From contig NZ_JANXMI010000001.1 in assembly GCF_025354735.1 (NCBI RefSeq), forward strand, positions 1 through 64,000: a stretch of DNA of 64,000 nt, read 5' to 3'. Of the stretch, positions 49,439-60,295 are shown piece by piece. A program made the translations under genes and the position numbers. The stretch is from Rugamonas sp. (lineage in GTDB: Bacteria > Pseudomonadota > Gammaproteobacteria > Burkholderiales > Burkholderiaceae_D). Each line of letters begins with the position of its first letter. Position 1 is the stretch's first letter. The notes below the pieces were generated by a model. That model was not told the origin of the DNA and made no database searches. It saw only the letters and a program-made list of their open reading frames with translations.

Positions 49439-49459
49439 TCAATACCGAGGAGTACCGAA

Positions 49460-49945
49460 ATGAGCATCAGTTTTAATTTGAACGGCAAGAAGGTCAGCGC
49501 CGCCGCCGAAGCCGACACGCCCCTGCTGTGGGTGATACGCGACGAACTCGGCCTGCACGGCACCAAGTTCGGCTGCGGCGCCGGCCTGTGCGGCGCCTGC
49601 ACCGTCCACGTCGACGGCGCGGCCACGCGCTCCTGCCTGCTCAAGCTGTCCGACGTGGCCGGCAAGAAGGTGGCCACCATCGAATCGCTGTCGCATGACA
49701 ACAGCCACGTGCTGCAGCGCGCCTGGATCGCGCACGACGTTCCGCAGTGCGGCTACTGCCAGTCCGGCCAGTTGATGAGCGCCGCCGCGCTGCTGTCGAC
49801 CAACCACCAGCCCAGCGACGCCGACATCGACGACGCCATGAGCGGCAATATCTGCCGCTGCGGCACCTATGTGCGCATCCGCGCCGCCATCCACACGGCC
49901 GCCACGGAACTGCGCCGCAACGGCAACAAGGGAGCGGCCAAATGA
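49460..49945 (+). CDS. (2Fe-2S)-binding small subunit, isoquinoline 1-oxidoreductase alpha-like
   Basis: [28 protein letters not shown] and [16 protein letters not shown]...[15 protein letters not shown] cluster motifs. Confidence 0.93.
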   Translation: MSISFNLNGKKVSAAAEADTPLLWVIRDELGLHGTKFGCGAGLCGACTVHVDGAATRSCLLKLSDVAGKKVATIESLSHDNSHVLQRAWIAHDVPQCGYCQSGQLMSAAALLSTNHQPSDADIDDAMSGNICRCGTYVRIRAAIHTAATELRRNGNKGAAK

Positions 49946-52080
49946 GCAATCGTCGCGACTTCCTGAAATCGACCGCCGCGCTGGGCGCGGGCATGGTGCT
50001 GGGACTGTATGTGCCGATGTCGCGCGCCGAGGCCAAGCTGGCCAGCGCCGAGTACGCATCCAACGTCTGGCTGCGCATCGCCGAAGACAACACCATGACC
50101 GTGATCTGCGCCCGTTCCGAAATGGGCCAGGGCGTGTTGACGGCGCTGCCGATGCTGGTGGCGGAGGAATTGAACGTCGACGTGCATAGCCTGAAGGTCG
50201 AGATCGCGCCGGCGGCGCCGGCCTACATCAATGCGCTGCTGGGCGCGCAGTGCACGGGCGGTTCGAGCTCGGTGCGCGACGCCTGGGGCACGCTGCGCAC
50301 CGGCGGCGCGCAGGCGCGCACCATGCTGATCGCGGCCGCCGCGCAGCGCTGGCAGGTCGATGCGGCGCAGTGCCGCGCCGACGGCGGCAAGGTGTTCGGC
50401 CCGGCCGGCAAGTCCGCCACCTACGGCCAGCTGGCGCAGGCGGCGTCCAAGCTGCCGGTGCCGGCCACCGTGGCGCTGAAGGAGGCCAAGGACTACACCC
50501 AGATCGGCAAGCCCACCAAGCGCCTCGACACGCCGGCCAAGGTCAACGGCAGCGCCCGCTTCGGCATCGACGTCGTGCTGCCCGGCATGGTCTACGCGTC
50601 GCTGGAGCAGTGCCCCGTCATCGGCGGCAAGGTGCGCAGCTTCGACGGCGCGGCCGCCAAGGCCATGCCCGGCGTGATCGCCGTGGTGCAGGTGCGCGAT
50701 GGCGTGGCCGTGGTCGCCACCTCGTACTGGCGCGCGTTCAAGGCCCGCCAGAGCCTCAAGATAGACTGGGACGAGGGCGCCGGCGCGGCGCTGAACGACA
50801 AGGCGATGCTGGACACCATCGCCGGCACCGCCGCCAACATGACGGCCAACGATGTGCGCATCAACATCGCCAGCGCCGGCGACGCGGCGGCGGCGCTGAA
50901 GGGCGCGGCGCGCACGCTGACGGCCGAGTATCACTCGCCCTTGCTGGCGCACGCGACGATGGAGCCGCAGAACTTCACCGCCGACGTCGCCAACGGCAAG
51001 TGCCGCATGATAGGCCCGACCCAGTATCAGGCCGGCGTGGTCGGCGACGTCGCCGCCGCGCTGGGCTTCAAGCCGGAAGACGTGACGGTCGAGACCACCT
51101 TCCTCGGCGGCGGTTTCGGCCGCCGCGTGGAAAGCGACGTGGCGGTGCAGGCGGCGCAGATTTCACAGGCGGTCGGCAAGCCGGTCAAGCTGGTCTGGAC
51201 CCGCGAGGACGACACCCGCCACGACTTTTATCGCCCGCAAGCCGTGCACCGGCTGGCGGCCGGCCTCGACGCGGCCGGCAAGCCGGTCGGCGCCACGTTC
51301 GAGCTCACGTCGCAGTCGCCGACGCAGCGTCTGTTCGGCCTGCCGAAGGACAAAATGGACCCGTTCATGGTCGAAGGCGCGGTCGTCAGCTACGACATCG
51401 CGCACAGCTGGCAGGATGTGATCTCGCACGACGCCGGACTGCGCGTCGGCTACTGGCGTTCGGTCAGCAACGCGCTGAACGCCTTCGCCAACGAATCGTT
51501 CTTCGACGAACTGGCGCACGCGGCCGGCCAGGATCCGTATGCCTACCGCCGGGAACTGTTGCACCATCAGCCCCGGCTGGCTAAGGTGCTGGAACTGGCG
51601 GCGCAAAAGGCCGGCTGGGACCAGCCGCCGGCCAAGGGCAGGGCGCGCGGCATCGCCGTGCTGGAAGCCTATGGCAGTTATCTGGCCCAGGTGGTCGAAA
51701 TTTCGCGCAAGGACGACGAAATCAAGGTGCATCGCGTGGTGGTGGCCGTCGATGTGGGCCAGATGATTAATCCCGACACCGTCGAGGCGCAAGTGCAGTC
51801 TAGCATCGCCTATGGTTTGTCGGCGGCGCTGGGCAGCGAGATCACGCTGGAAAAAGGCCGGATCCAGCAAGCCAATTTCGACAGCTATCCGGTGCTGCGC
51901 ATGGCGCAGATGCCGACCGTCGACGTCATCCTCGTCAAGAACACCGAGGCGCCCGGCGGCATCGGCGAGCCCGTCACGGCGCTGGTCGGCCCGGCGCTCG
52001 CCAACGCCCTGTTCGCGCTGACCGGCAAGCGGGTGCGCAAGATGCCGTTCTCGGCGGATAACGTCGCGCAAGCGGCGTAA
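49942..52080 (+). CDS. molybdopterin-binding aldehyde/isoquinoline oxidoreductase large subunit (Tat leader)
   Basis: [102 protein letters not shown] overlap. Confidence 0.93.
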   Translation: MSNRRDFLKSTAALGAGMVLGLYVPMSRAEAKLASAEYASNVWLRIAEDNTMTVICARSEMGQGVLTALPMLVAEELNVDVHSLKVEIAPAAPAYINALLGAQCTGGSSSVRDAWGTLRTGGAQARTMLIAAAAQRWQVDAAQCRADGGKVFGPAGKSATYGQLAQAASKLPVPATVALKEAKDYTQIGKPTKRLDTPAKVNGSARFGIDVVLPGMVYASLEQCPVIGGKVRSFDGAAAKAMPGVIAVVQVRDGVAVVATSYWRAFKARQSLKIDWDEGAGAALNDKAMLDTIAGTAANMTANDVRINIASAGDAAAALKGAARTLTAEYHSPLLAHATMEPQNFTADVANGKCRMIGPTQYQAGVVGDVAAALGFKPEDVTVETTFLGGGFGRRVESDVAVQAAQISQAVGKPVKLVWTREDDTRHDFYRPQAVHRLAAGLDAAGKPVGATFELTSQSPTQRLFGLPKDKMDPFMVEGAVVSYDIAHSWQDVISHDAGLRVGYWRSVSNALNAFANESFFDELAHAAGQDPYAYRRELLHHQPRLAKVLELAAQKAGWDQPPAKGRARGIAVLEAYGSYLAQVVEISRKDDEIKVHRVVVAVDVGQMINPDTVEAQVQSSIAYGLSAALGSEITLEKGRIQQANFDSYPVLRMAQMPTVDVILVKNTEAPGGIGEPVTALVGPALANALFALTGKRVRKMPFSADNVAQAA

Positions 52081-52124
52081 TAGCAGCGTAAAGCAACATG
52101 GCATAACAGCGCCATGCATCCCTC

Positions 52125-52147
52125 ACCGGCGCCTTCAGGGCGCCGGT
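52125..52147 (+). terminator. hairpin downstream of Mo-hydroxylase operon
   Basis: ACCGGCGCC-ttcag-GGCGCCGGT stem; weak U tract. Confidence 0.55.
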
Positions 52148-52363
52148 TTCACATCCGCATGACCCGCGGCCTGTTCAGCGCCACCTCACCGGGGCGTGCG
52201 CCGATGCCAGCTGCATTTCCCCCTCCAAATTGTTGAGCCACATCGAATATTCATGTCGCCAATTGATGGATTATCTTCTGTTTCGCAATCAATAAAATGA
52301 CTCCACTGGAGCTGCGCCGGCATTCCGCCGGTCCGGCATTGTTAACATTGGAGAGCTTTTATC

Positions 52364-53353
52364 ATGGCACGCATCATACATATCACCACCCCCGGCGGTC
52401 CCGAAGTGCTGACCTATAAAGACATCGACGTCGCCGCGCCGGCCGCCGGCGAAGTGCGCATCCGCGTCAAGGCCATCGGCCTGAACCGCGCCGAATCGAT
52501 GTGGCGCAGCGGCGAGTACATCGAGGAAGTGAAGCTGCCGGCGCGGCTCGGTTACGAGGCGGCCGGCATCGTCGACGCCGTCGGTCCCGGCGTGACCCGC
52601 TACGCCGTCGGCGACGCCGTCAACACCGTGCCGGCGTTTTCGCAAAACCAGTACGGCATGTACGGCGAACTGGTGCTCGCGCCGGTGTCGGCCGTGGTGC
52701 CGCATCCTCCCTCGCTGTCGTTCGAGGAGGCGGCGTCGATCTGGATGATGTTCATCACCGTCTACGGCGCCTTCATCGAGGCGGCCAAGCTCCAGGCCTG
52801 CGACGTGGTGTTGATCCCGGCCGCGTCGAGCAGCGTGGGCCTGGCGGCGATCCAGCTGGCCAATATGGTCGGCGCGACGCCCATCGCGCTGACGCGCAGC
52901 AGCGCCAAGCGCCAGCTGCTGCTGGACGCCGGCGCCGCCTTCGTCATCGCGACCGGGGAACAGGACCTGGTCGCCGAAGTGCTGCGCATCACCGGCGGCG
53001 CCGGCGCGCGCGTGGTGTTCGACCCGGTCGGCGGCCCCGGCTTCGGCAAGCTGGTCAAGGCCATGGCGACGGGCGGCATCTTGCTGGCGTACGGCGCGCT
53101 CAGCGAGGAGCCGGCGCAGCTGTCCTACCTGGACCTGCTCATCAAGCTGCCCACCATCGTCGGCTACACGATCTGGAGCACCAGCGGCGACCCGTTGCGT
53201 CAACAGGCGGCCGTCGCGTTCATCCTCGCGGGCCTGGCCTCGGGCGCGCTCAAGCCGGTGATCGACAAGACCTTCACCTTCGACGACATGGTCGACGCCC
53301 ACCGCTACCTGGAAGCGAACGGTCAGTTCGGCAAGATCGTCGTGACGGTGTAA
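52364..53353 (+). CDS. zinc-type alcohol dehydrogenase / quinone oxidoreductase-like protein (paralog of 23215-24204)
   Basis: MARIIHITTPGGPEVLTYKDIDVAAPAAGEVRIRVKAIGLNRAESMWRSGEYIEEVKLPARLGYEAAGIV; same 329-aa length as the paralog. Confidence 0.9.
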   Translation: MARIIHITTPGGPEVLTYKDIDVAAPAAGEVRIRVKAIGLNRAESMWRSGEYIEEVKLPARLGYEAAGIVDAVGPGVTRYAVGDAVNTVPAFSQNQYGMYGELVLAPVSAVVPHPPSLSFEEAASIWMMFITVYGAFIEAAKLQACDVVLIPAASSSVGLAAIQLANMVGATPIALTRSSAKRQLLLDAGAAFVIATGEQDLVAEVLRITGGAGARVVFDPVGGPGFGKLVKAMATGGILLAYGALSEEPAQLSYLDLLIKLPTIVGYTIWSTSGDPLRQQAAVAFILAGLASGALKPVIDKTFTFDDMVDAHRYLEANGQFGKIVVTV

Positions 53354-53509
53354 GCGGGCGCCGTCCGGCCATTTGCCCGGAGAAAGTCACGCTGAGATTG
53401 TTGGTTTGGATCGAATACTGCTGTCAAATAATGATGGATTATCTGTCGATCAAACACCAATAAAATGGCTTCAGTGCTTCAACATTAACCCAACCGAGAG
53501 GTGAACATC

Positions 53510-54622
53510 ATGGAACATCGTCTTTATTCTTCCGTCAAAGTAGGTCCTTATCAACTGTCGCACCGCGTCGTGCTGGCGCCGCTGACCCGTCTGCGGTCGG
53601 CCCAGCCGAGCGACGCGGCCTCCGACATGATGGCCGTCCATTACGGCCAGCGCGCTTCTCAGGGCGGCTTGCTGATCGCCGAAGGCACGGCCGTGTCGCA
53701 GGGCGGCCGCTCCTACCTGGGCGCGCCGGCCATCTACACGGAAGAGCAGGTCACCGGCTGGAAAAAAGTCACCGAGGCCGTGCACGCCAAGGGCGGCCGC
53801 ATCTTCGTGCAGCTGTTCCACGGCGGCCGCCAGTCGCACGTCTTCATGACCGGCGGCGCGGCACCGGTGGCGCCGTCGGTGGTGCCGCAATTCCAGAGCG
53901 TGGCGCTGACCGACGAAGGCTTCGTGCCGGTGTCGCCGCACCGCGCGCTGGCCATCGATGAAATCGCCGCCATCGTCGAAGACTTCCGCCACGCCGCCAA
54001 GATGGCGCTCAAGGCCGGCTTCGACGGCGTCGAACTGCACGGCGCCAACGGCTATCTGCCGGACCAGTTCCTGCAAGACGGCAGCAACCAGCGCACCGAC
54101 GCCTACGGCGGCCCGGTCGAAAACCGCGCCCGCTTCATGCTCGAACTGGTCGACGCGCTGACGTCGGTCTGGGGCGCCGAGCGCGTCGCCGTGCGCATCT
54201 CGCCGAGCGGCGAGTGGGGCGACATTTCGGACAGCAATCCGGACGCCACCTTCGGCTACCTGGCCGCCAAGCTCGACGCCTACGGCCTCGCTTACCTGCA
54301 CATCATCGAGCCGCGCATCAAGGGCGACGACACGCTGCACGAAGGCCAGGCCGACGTCGCCGCCACCACGCTGCGCAAGGTCTACAAGGGCACCATCATC
54401 GCGGCCGGCGGTTTCACGCGCGAATCGGCGCAGGACATCGTCGCGCGCGGCGACGCCGACCTGGTCGCCTTCGGCCGCCACTTCTCGTCCAACCCGGACT
54501 TGCCGGAGCGCCTCAAGCGCAACCTGCCCTTGAACCACTACCGGCGCGACGCCTTCTGGGGCGGCGACGAAAGCGGCTACAACGACTTCGCCACGTACGA
54601 AGAACAAGCCAAGGCCGCCTGA
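53510..54622 (+). CDS. Old Yellow Enzyme-type alkene reductase
   Basis: LSHRVVLAPLTRLRSAQP, AKGGRIFVQLFHGGRQSH, DGVELHGANGYLPDQFLQDGSNQRTDAYGGPVENRARF. Confidence 0.95.
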   Translation: MEHRLYSSVKVGPYQLSHRVVLAPLTRLRSAQPSDAASDMMAVHYGQRASQGGLLIAEGTAVSQGGRSYLGAPAIYTEEQVTGWKKVTEAVHAKGGRIFVQLFHGGRQSHVFMTGGAAPVAPSVVPQFQSVALTDEGFVPVSPHRALAIDEIAAIVEDFRHAAKMALKAGFDGVELHGANGYLPDQFLQDGSNQRTDAYGGPVENRARFMLELVDALTSVWGAERVAVRISPSGEWGDISDSNPDATFGYLAAKLDAYGLAYLHIIEPRIKGDDTLHEGQADVAATTLRKVYKGTIIAAGGFTRESAQDIVARGDADLVAFGRHFSSNPDLPERLKRNLPLNHYRRDAFWGGDESGYNDFATYEEQAKAA

Positions 54623-54708
54623 GTTTTTCAACACACGCTTTTCAGGCCCGGTCCCGGACAGCTCCGGCGCCGGCGCCTGAGCCACATCGACTTTTCTGGA
54701 GCACTATC

Positions 54709-55464
54709 ATGACTGCATCGACACAAGTTGTACTGATTACCGGCGCGCTGTCCGGCATCGGCCGCGCCACCGCACTGAGCTACGCCCGCCAGGGCGCCAA
54801 ATTGATCGTCTCCGGCCGCCGCGCGGCCGCCGGCGCCGAGCTGCAAGCCGAACTGCGGGCCCTCGGCGCCGAAGCCGACTTCGTGCTGGCCGACGTCAGC
54901 AAGGAAGACGACGTGCGCAAACTGGTCGACGCGACCGTGGCCCGCTTCGGCCGCCTCGACGTCGCCGTCAACAACGCCGGCAACGAAGGCATAGGCGGCC
55001 CGATCACCGGCCAGACCGTCGAAAACTACCACGCCATCTTCGACACCAATGTGCTGGGAGTCTTCCTCGGCCTGAAATACCAGTTGCCGGTGATGGTGGC
55101 GCAGGGCAGCGGCAGCGTCGTCAACATCTCGTCGATCGCCGGCCAGATCGGCCTGCCGGGCGCCTCGCTGTACGTGGCCAGCAAGCACGCCGTCGACGGC
55201 TTGACCAAGTCGGCCGCGCTGGAAGTGGCCGCTGCCGGCGTGCGCGTCAACAACGCGTCGCCGGGCCCGGTCGACACGCCGATGCTGGACCGCGTGGTGG
55301 GCGGCAACCAGGAAGCCAAGACCGGCTTCATCGCCACCGTGCCGGCCAAGCGCGCCGCGACGCCGCAAGACGTCGCCGACCTGGTGCTGTTCCTCGGCAG
55401 CGACCAGTCGCGCTATGTCAATGGCCAGTCCTACCTGCTCGATGGCGGTTACACGGCGGGTTGA
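54709..55464 (+). CDS. SDR family oxidoreductase
   Basis: VVLITGALSGIGRATALSYARQGAKLIVSGRR...NNAGNEGIGGP...YVASKHAVDGLTKSAALE. Start at ATG 54709. Confidence 0.94.
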   Translation: MTASTQVVLITGALSGIGRATALSYARQGAKLIVSGRRAAAGAELQAELRALGAEADFVLADVSKEDDVRKLVDATVARFGRLDVAVNNAGNEGIGGPITGQTVENYHAIFDTNVLGVFLGLKYQLPVMVAQGSGSVVNISSIAGQIGLPGASLYVASKHAVDGLTKSAALEVAAAGVRVNNASPGPVDTPMLDRVVGGNQEAKTGFIATVPAKRAATPQDVADLVLFLGSDQSRYVNGQSYLLDGGYTAG

Positions 55465-55484
55465 TTCCTGTCGTAAAACGGGTA

Positions 55485-55516
55485 GGCGGCGCGGCTAGGT
55501 CCACGCCGTCTTTTTT
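55485..55516 (+). terminator. Rho-independent terminator after SDR
   Basis: GGCGGCGCGG-ctaggt-CCACGCCGTC followed by TTTTTT. Confidence 0.75.
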
Positions 55517-55584
55517 GTATTTCTCACGGATCTCAAGAGCGTGCGCGCATCACAGGTATGTATGGTTGGGCGCTCCCGAAAAGC

Positions 55585-55805
55585 GGTTTTACTAATCGCC
55601 GCTATCTCATGCTAAGGCATACTACAACGCGCTAAAGCTTACTAAAATTTCCGTGTGGAACGCGAAATCATACTAAAACCGGCCCGTAGGTGTTAGCGCC
55701 GTTTGGTATGGTTTAGTTTTCGCGATAGCGTGAGCCAGTATCGAATAGTATCGAATAGTACCGAATATCGCTGATTAGTATGAAATCGCAGGTTTTAGTA
55801 AAACC
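55585..55805. repeat. intergenic array of TACTAAAA/TTTTAGTA motifs with a 3 x 10-bp tandem repeat
   Basis: GGTTTTACTAA 55585; TACTA 55620; TACTAAAA 55640; TACTAAAACC 55671; GGTTTAGTTTT 55710; TTAGTA 55775; GGTTTTA-G-TAAAACC 55791-55805. Tandem AGTATCGAAT AGTATCGAAT AGTACCGAAT at 55737-55766. Confidence 0.7.
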
Positions 55806-55870
55806 GAAAAAAACGCGGCACCCACCCCACATTCGCTCAGCCTGCCGCCGACGTGGCGAACGCTGGGCCG

Positions 55871-57096
55871 TTAGACCGGTGGCGCCGTAAAGATGCCGCT
55901 GACCTGGAAACGCACTTCGCCGGCGACGTCGCCCGCCGTCGTTTCGATATGCAACTGGCGGATGCCATGAAGGTGGGCTTGCAGCGCCAGGCCACCGACC
56001 AGCGCGGCCAGGTCGGCGGGCACGGCCGTCGAGACGGCGGGCGCCATGCCTTGCGCCACGCCTTGCCCTATATCCTGCGCCACGGCGGACGGCGCGGCCC
56101 GCGCGGCCCTGGCGCCGAAAAACTGTCCGGCCATCGAACCAAATTCGCGCCGCGTGGTCACACACCATACAGGCCGCACACCGGGAAAGGCCAGCGCCAC
56201 GGCGCCGTCGGCGCGGGCCTGGTCCGGGTCCACGGCCAGCACGAACAAGCCGTTGCTGTCGTCCACCACCGGCATCCACTGCTGGCGCAGCACGTCGGCG
56301 TGCTTGAACTGGTCGAGCAAACGCACCGGGCGGCGGTGTTCGCTGTCGAACGTGAAATAAGGAACGGAAAAGAAATCGGCCAGGGCCCGTCCGACCAGTA
56401 CGGTCTTGATGCCGAAATCGTCGATCAGCACGTCCTCGATATCGCGCTGCGTGGCGGCGGCCTGATGCAAGGCCAGGTCCAGCCGGGCGCGCGGCAGCAC
56501 CGTTTCCGGGATCAGGGCGGCGAAGCGGCTGCGCTCGCGGCGCGGCGCCGCGCCGGCGCGGGCGAAGGCCGCCGCCAGCGTCAGCGACAAGGTCCGCACG
56601 CCTTCCTCGACCATGGGGGAGTAGGGGCCGCCGCTGCGGTTGTTAATCAGTTGTATCACGCCCAGCAGCTGGCCGCTGGCGGCGTCGGCGATGGGGGCGG
56701 CCAGCATTTCGCGGGTCCGGTAGCCGGTGCGCCGGTCGACGCCCTGCTGAAAGCGCAGCGCCGGCGAGTGGCGCAGCAGTTCGGCCTCGTCGTAGACGTC
56801 GAGCAGGTTCAGCATCTTGCCCGACAGCGCGGCGTAGCCGGCCACGCTGTCGGCGGACACCGGCAGCTTGAGCTGCTTGAACGAGGCCAGCCCGGTCTTG
56901 ACCTTGGATACCAGGCTGGACTGATCCTCGCCCAGGGCGTAGATGCTGAGGCGGTCGGCGCCGAACAGTTCGCAGATGCCGGCCGACAGGTTGAGCATGA
57001 TGTCGTCGACATCGTCGGTCGCTGCGATGCTGGCGCCGACGCGTTGCAGTTGCTGGAAAAACGCGGCGCGCCGGGCGCCGTCGTCGGCTGGCGCGC

Positions 57097-57100
<4 letters not shown>
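55871..57100 (-). CDS. GAF domain + T2SSE_N/MshEN-like domain protein
   Basis: GAF: MLNLSAGICELFGADRLSIYALGEDQSSLVSKVKTGL...MLAAPIADAASGQLLGVIQLINN. C-terminal: VLIDDFGIKTVLVGRALADFFSVPYFTFD...LLDQFKHADVLRQQWMPVVDDSNGLFVLAVDPDQ resembles the GspE/PilB N-terminal domain; no ATPase domain. Confidence 0.78.
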
Positions 57101-58179
<1,079 letters not shown>

Positions 58180-58641
58180 GGTGGGTGGACGGCTTTTGAT
58201 GTCGCAAGTGTAAAGCACAATCGCGGCATCGTAGCAGGTCTATGCTGAAATCTTGTCGGGGGCGTATCGCATGCCGGCCGCCATCCTTCGCCATGGCGCG
58301 GCGGGGCGGCTCAACGTGTTCAATTGCGTTTAAATGCGTTTGAGAATTAATAATTACCATAACGAAATTATTAATTTCATTTTCCCCAAACAACTGCACA
58401 TCCGTATTGATTTTACAAGAAATATAATTCTTTTTTTGCCAAAGTGAAAATGTTTTTAAGACATATTTTTTCGAGTATAGTGACCGTCGTTGAAAGTGGC
58501 TAAGGTCGATTTAATTCCCTGCCGCTTTTGGCGCCCCATATTCAGCGCAGGACTAAACACCGTTCGGTGAAGGCAATTTGTGATGAATAATGATGCAATC
58601 CGGGCTAGCGCCGTGCAAGTCTCACCGGTCGGCGCGCTGGT

Positions 58642-59682
58642 ATGAGCGGCGCCGATCTCGATGCGTTTTTTCTGGACCTGGAGGCCGACGCGCCTTGCGG
58701 CGGCAATCTCGAATACGACCCCGATTTCGTAGCACTTGAACAAGACATGCTGGGCAAGCCGGAAGTGCAGTACGGCGACACCATCACCGCCGCCGTTCCG
58801 CCGGAATGGAAGGCCGTCAAGCGTGTGGCCCTGCAATTGCTGGCGCGCAGCCGCGACCTGCGCCTGGCCGTGCACTTGCTGCGCGCCAATCTGGCCTTGC
58901 AGGGACTGCCCGGCCTGACGGACGGTCTGCGCCTGATCGAACGCTTGCTCGAGGAACGCTGGGACAGCGTGCATCCCGAGCTCGACGCCGACGACGACAT
59001 GGATCCGACTCTGCGCATCAATTCGCTGGCGGTTCTGGCCGACCGCACCACCGTGCTCAAGGACCTGAGGGACGTGACGCTGTTGACGCTGCCCGGGCTG
59101 GGCCCGTTGAGGCTGAGGATGCTCGACATCGCCAGCGGCGAACTGGCGCCGTCGGAAGGGCAGGACAAGGTGGCCATGGAGTCGATAGAGCGCGCCTTGC
59201 GCGACGTCGACGTCGTCGCGCTGGCGGCGGCGCGCGACGCGCTGGCCCGCGCCTACGACAGCGCCGTCAATATCGAAACCGTGCTGGTGCGCCAGGTCGG
59301 CCATGCGCACGCGCTCAACCTGGATGGCTTGACGCGCATGCTCAAGCGCGGCCGCGACGCCCTCGGCGTCGAGGCCGCCGCCAGCGAGGCCGACGAGGCG
59401 GATGATGCAGACGGCGCCGGGGCCGCCGGCGGCGCGTCCGCCGACGCGCCGGCGCGGCGCGGCGCCGCCATCAGCGGCGAGATCGCCAGCCGCGACGACG
59501 TGGTGCGCATGTTGAACAAAATCATCGGCTATTACGAGCAGCACGAGCCGTCCAGTCCCTTGCCGCTGCTGCTGATGCGGGCCCGGCGCCTGGTGCCGAA
59601 AAGTTTCATGGAAATTCTGGAAGACCTGGCGCCCGACGGCGTGCAACAGGCCAGCTTCCTGCGCGGACCGCAGGACGAGTAA
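58642..59682 (+). CDS. tssA: type VI secretion system protein TssA (ImpA family)
   Basis: ImpA_N: DLEADAPCGGNLEYDPDFVALEQDMLGKPEVQYGDTITAAVPPEWKAVKRVALQLLARSRDLRLAVHLLRANLALQGLPGLTDGL. Confidence 0.94.
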   Translation: MSGADLDAFFLDLEADAPCGGNLEYDPDFVALEQDMLGKPEVQYGDTITAAVPPEWKAVKRVALQLLARSRDLRLAVHLLRANLALQGLPGLTDGLRLIERLLEERWDSVHPELDADDDMDPTLRINSLAVLADRTTVLKDLRDVTLLTLPGLGPLRLRMLDIASGELAPSEGQDKVAMESIERALRDVDVVALAAARDALARAYDSAVNIETVLVRQVGHAHALNLDGLTRMLKRGRDALGVEAAASEADEADDADGAGAAGGASADAPARRGAAISGEIASRDDVVRMLNKIIGYYEQHEPSSPLPLLLMRARRLVPKSFMEILEDLAPDGVQQASFLRGPQDE

Positions 59683-59773
59683 TCGAATCAACTAACAGCA
59701 GCATCAACAGCAACACCGGCAAGGCGCAGCACGAACAAGCGGGTATCGGTTTTTCAATCATGGAGGTTTTATC

Positions 59774-60274
59774 GTGGCCAAAGAAAGCAGTCAGAAATTT
59801 ATCGCGCGCAATCGGGCGCCGCGCGTGCAGATCGAATACGACGTCGAAGTGTATGGCGCCGAGAAGAAGATCCAGTTGCCGTTCGTGATGGGCGTGATGG
59901 CCGATCTGTCGGGTCAGCCGGCCGATCCGCTGGCCCCCGTGGCCGAGCGCAAATTCCTCGAAATCGACGTCGACAACTTCGACGAGCGCCTCAAGGCGAT
60001 GAAGCCGCGCGTCGCCGTGCAAGTGCCCAACACGCTCACCGGCGAGGGCAACCTCAGCGTCGAGATGACGTTCGAGAGCATGGACGACTTCACGCCGGCG
60101 GCCATCGCCGGCAAGGTCGGCGCGCTCAGCAAGCTGCTCGAGGCGCGCGGCCAGCTGTCCAACCTGCTGACCTATATGGACGGCAAGACCGGCGCCGAAG
60201 ACTTGATCGCCAAGCTGCTCGCCGAGCCCGCGCTGATGCAGGCGCTGACGTCGGCTCCCAAGCCGCAAGAATAA
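59774..60274 (+). CDS. tssB: type VI secretion contractile sheath small subunit
   Basis: KFIARNRAPRVQIEYDVEVYGAEKKIQLPFVMGVMADLSGQPADPLAPVAERKFLEIDVDNFDERLKAMKPR. Confidence 0.97.
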   Translation: MAKESSQKFIARNRAPRVQIEYDVEVYGAEKKIQLPFVMGVMADLSGQPADPLAPVAERKFLEIDVDNFDERLKAMKPRVAVQVPNTLTGEGNLSVEMTFESMDDFTPAAIAGKVGALSKLLEARGQLSNLLTYMDGKTGAEDLIAKLLAEPALMQALTSAPKPQE

Positions 60275-60295
60275 CTGACACGTCCGGAGACTACG

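Noticed and set aside
49381-49460. Moco riboswitch upstream of Mo hydroxylase
   Set aside because: Only one simple hairpin is visible; the known Moco motif is much larger and multi-stem.
55713-56279. 188-aa minus-strand ORF across the TACTAAAA array
   Set aside because: Runs antisense/out of frame through the GAF-T2SSE_N gene. The array part (KTCDFILISDIRYYSILFDTGSRYREN) has no family resemblance or plausible start context.
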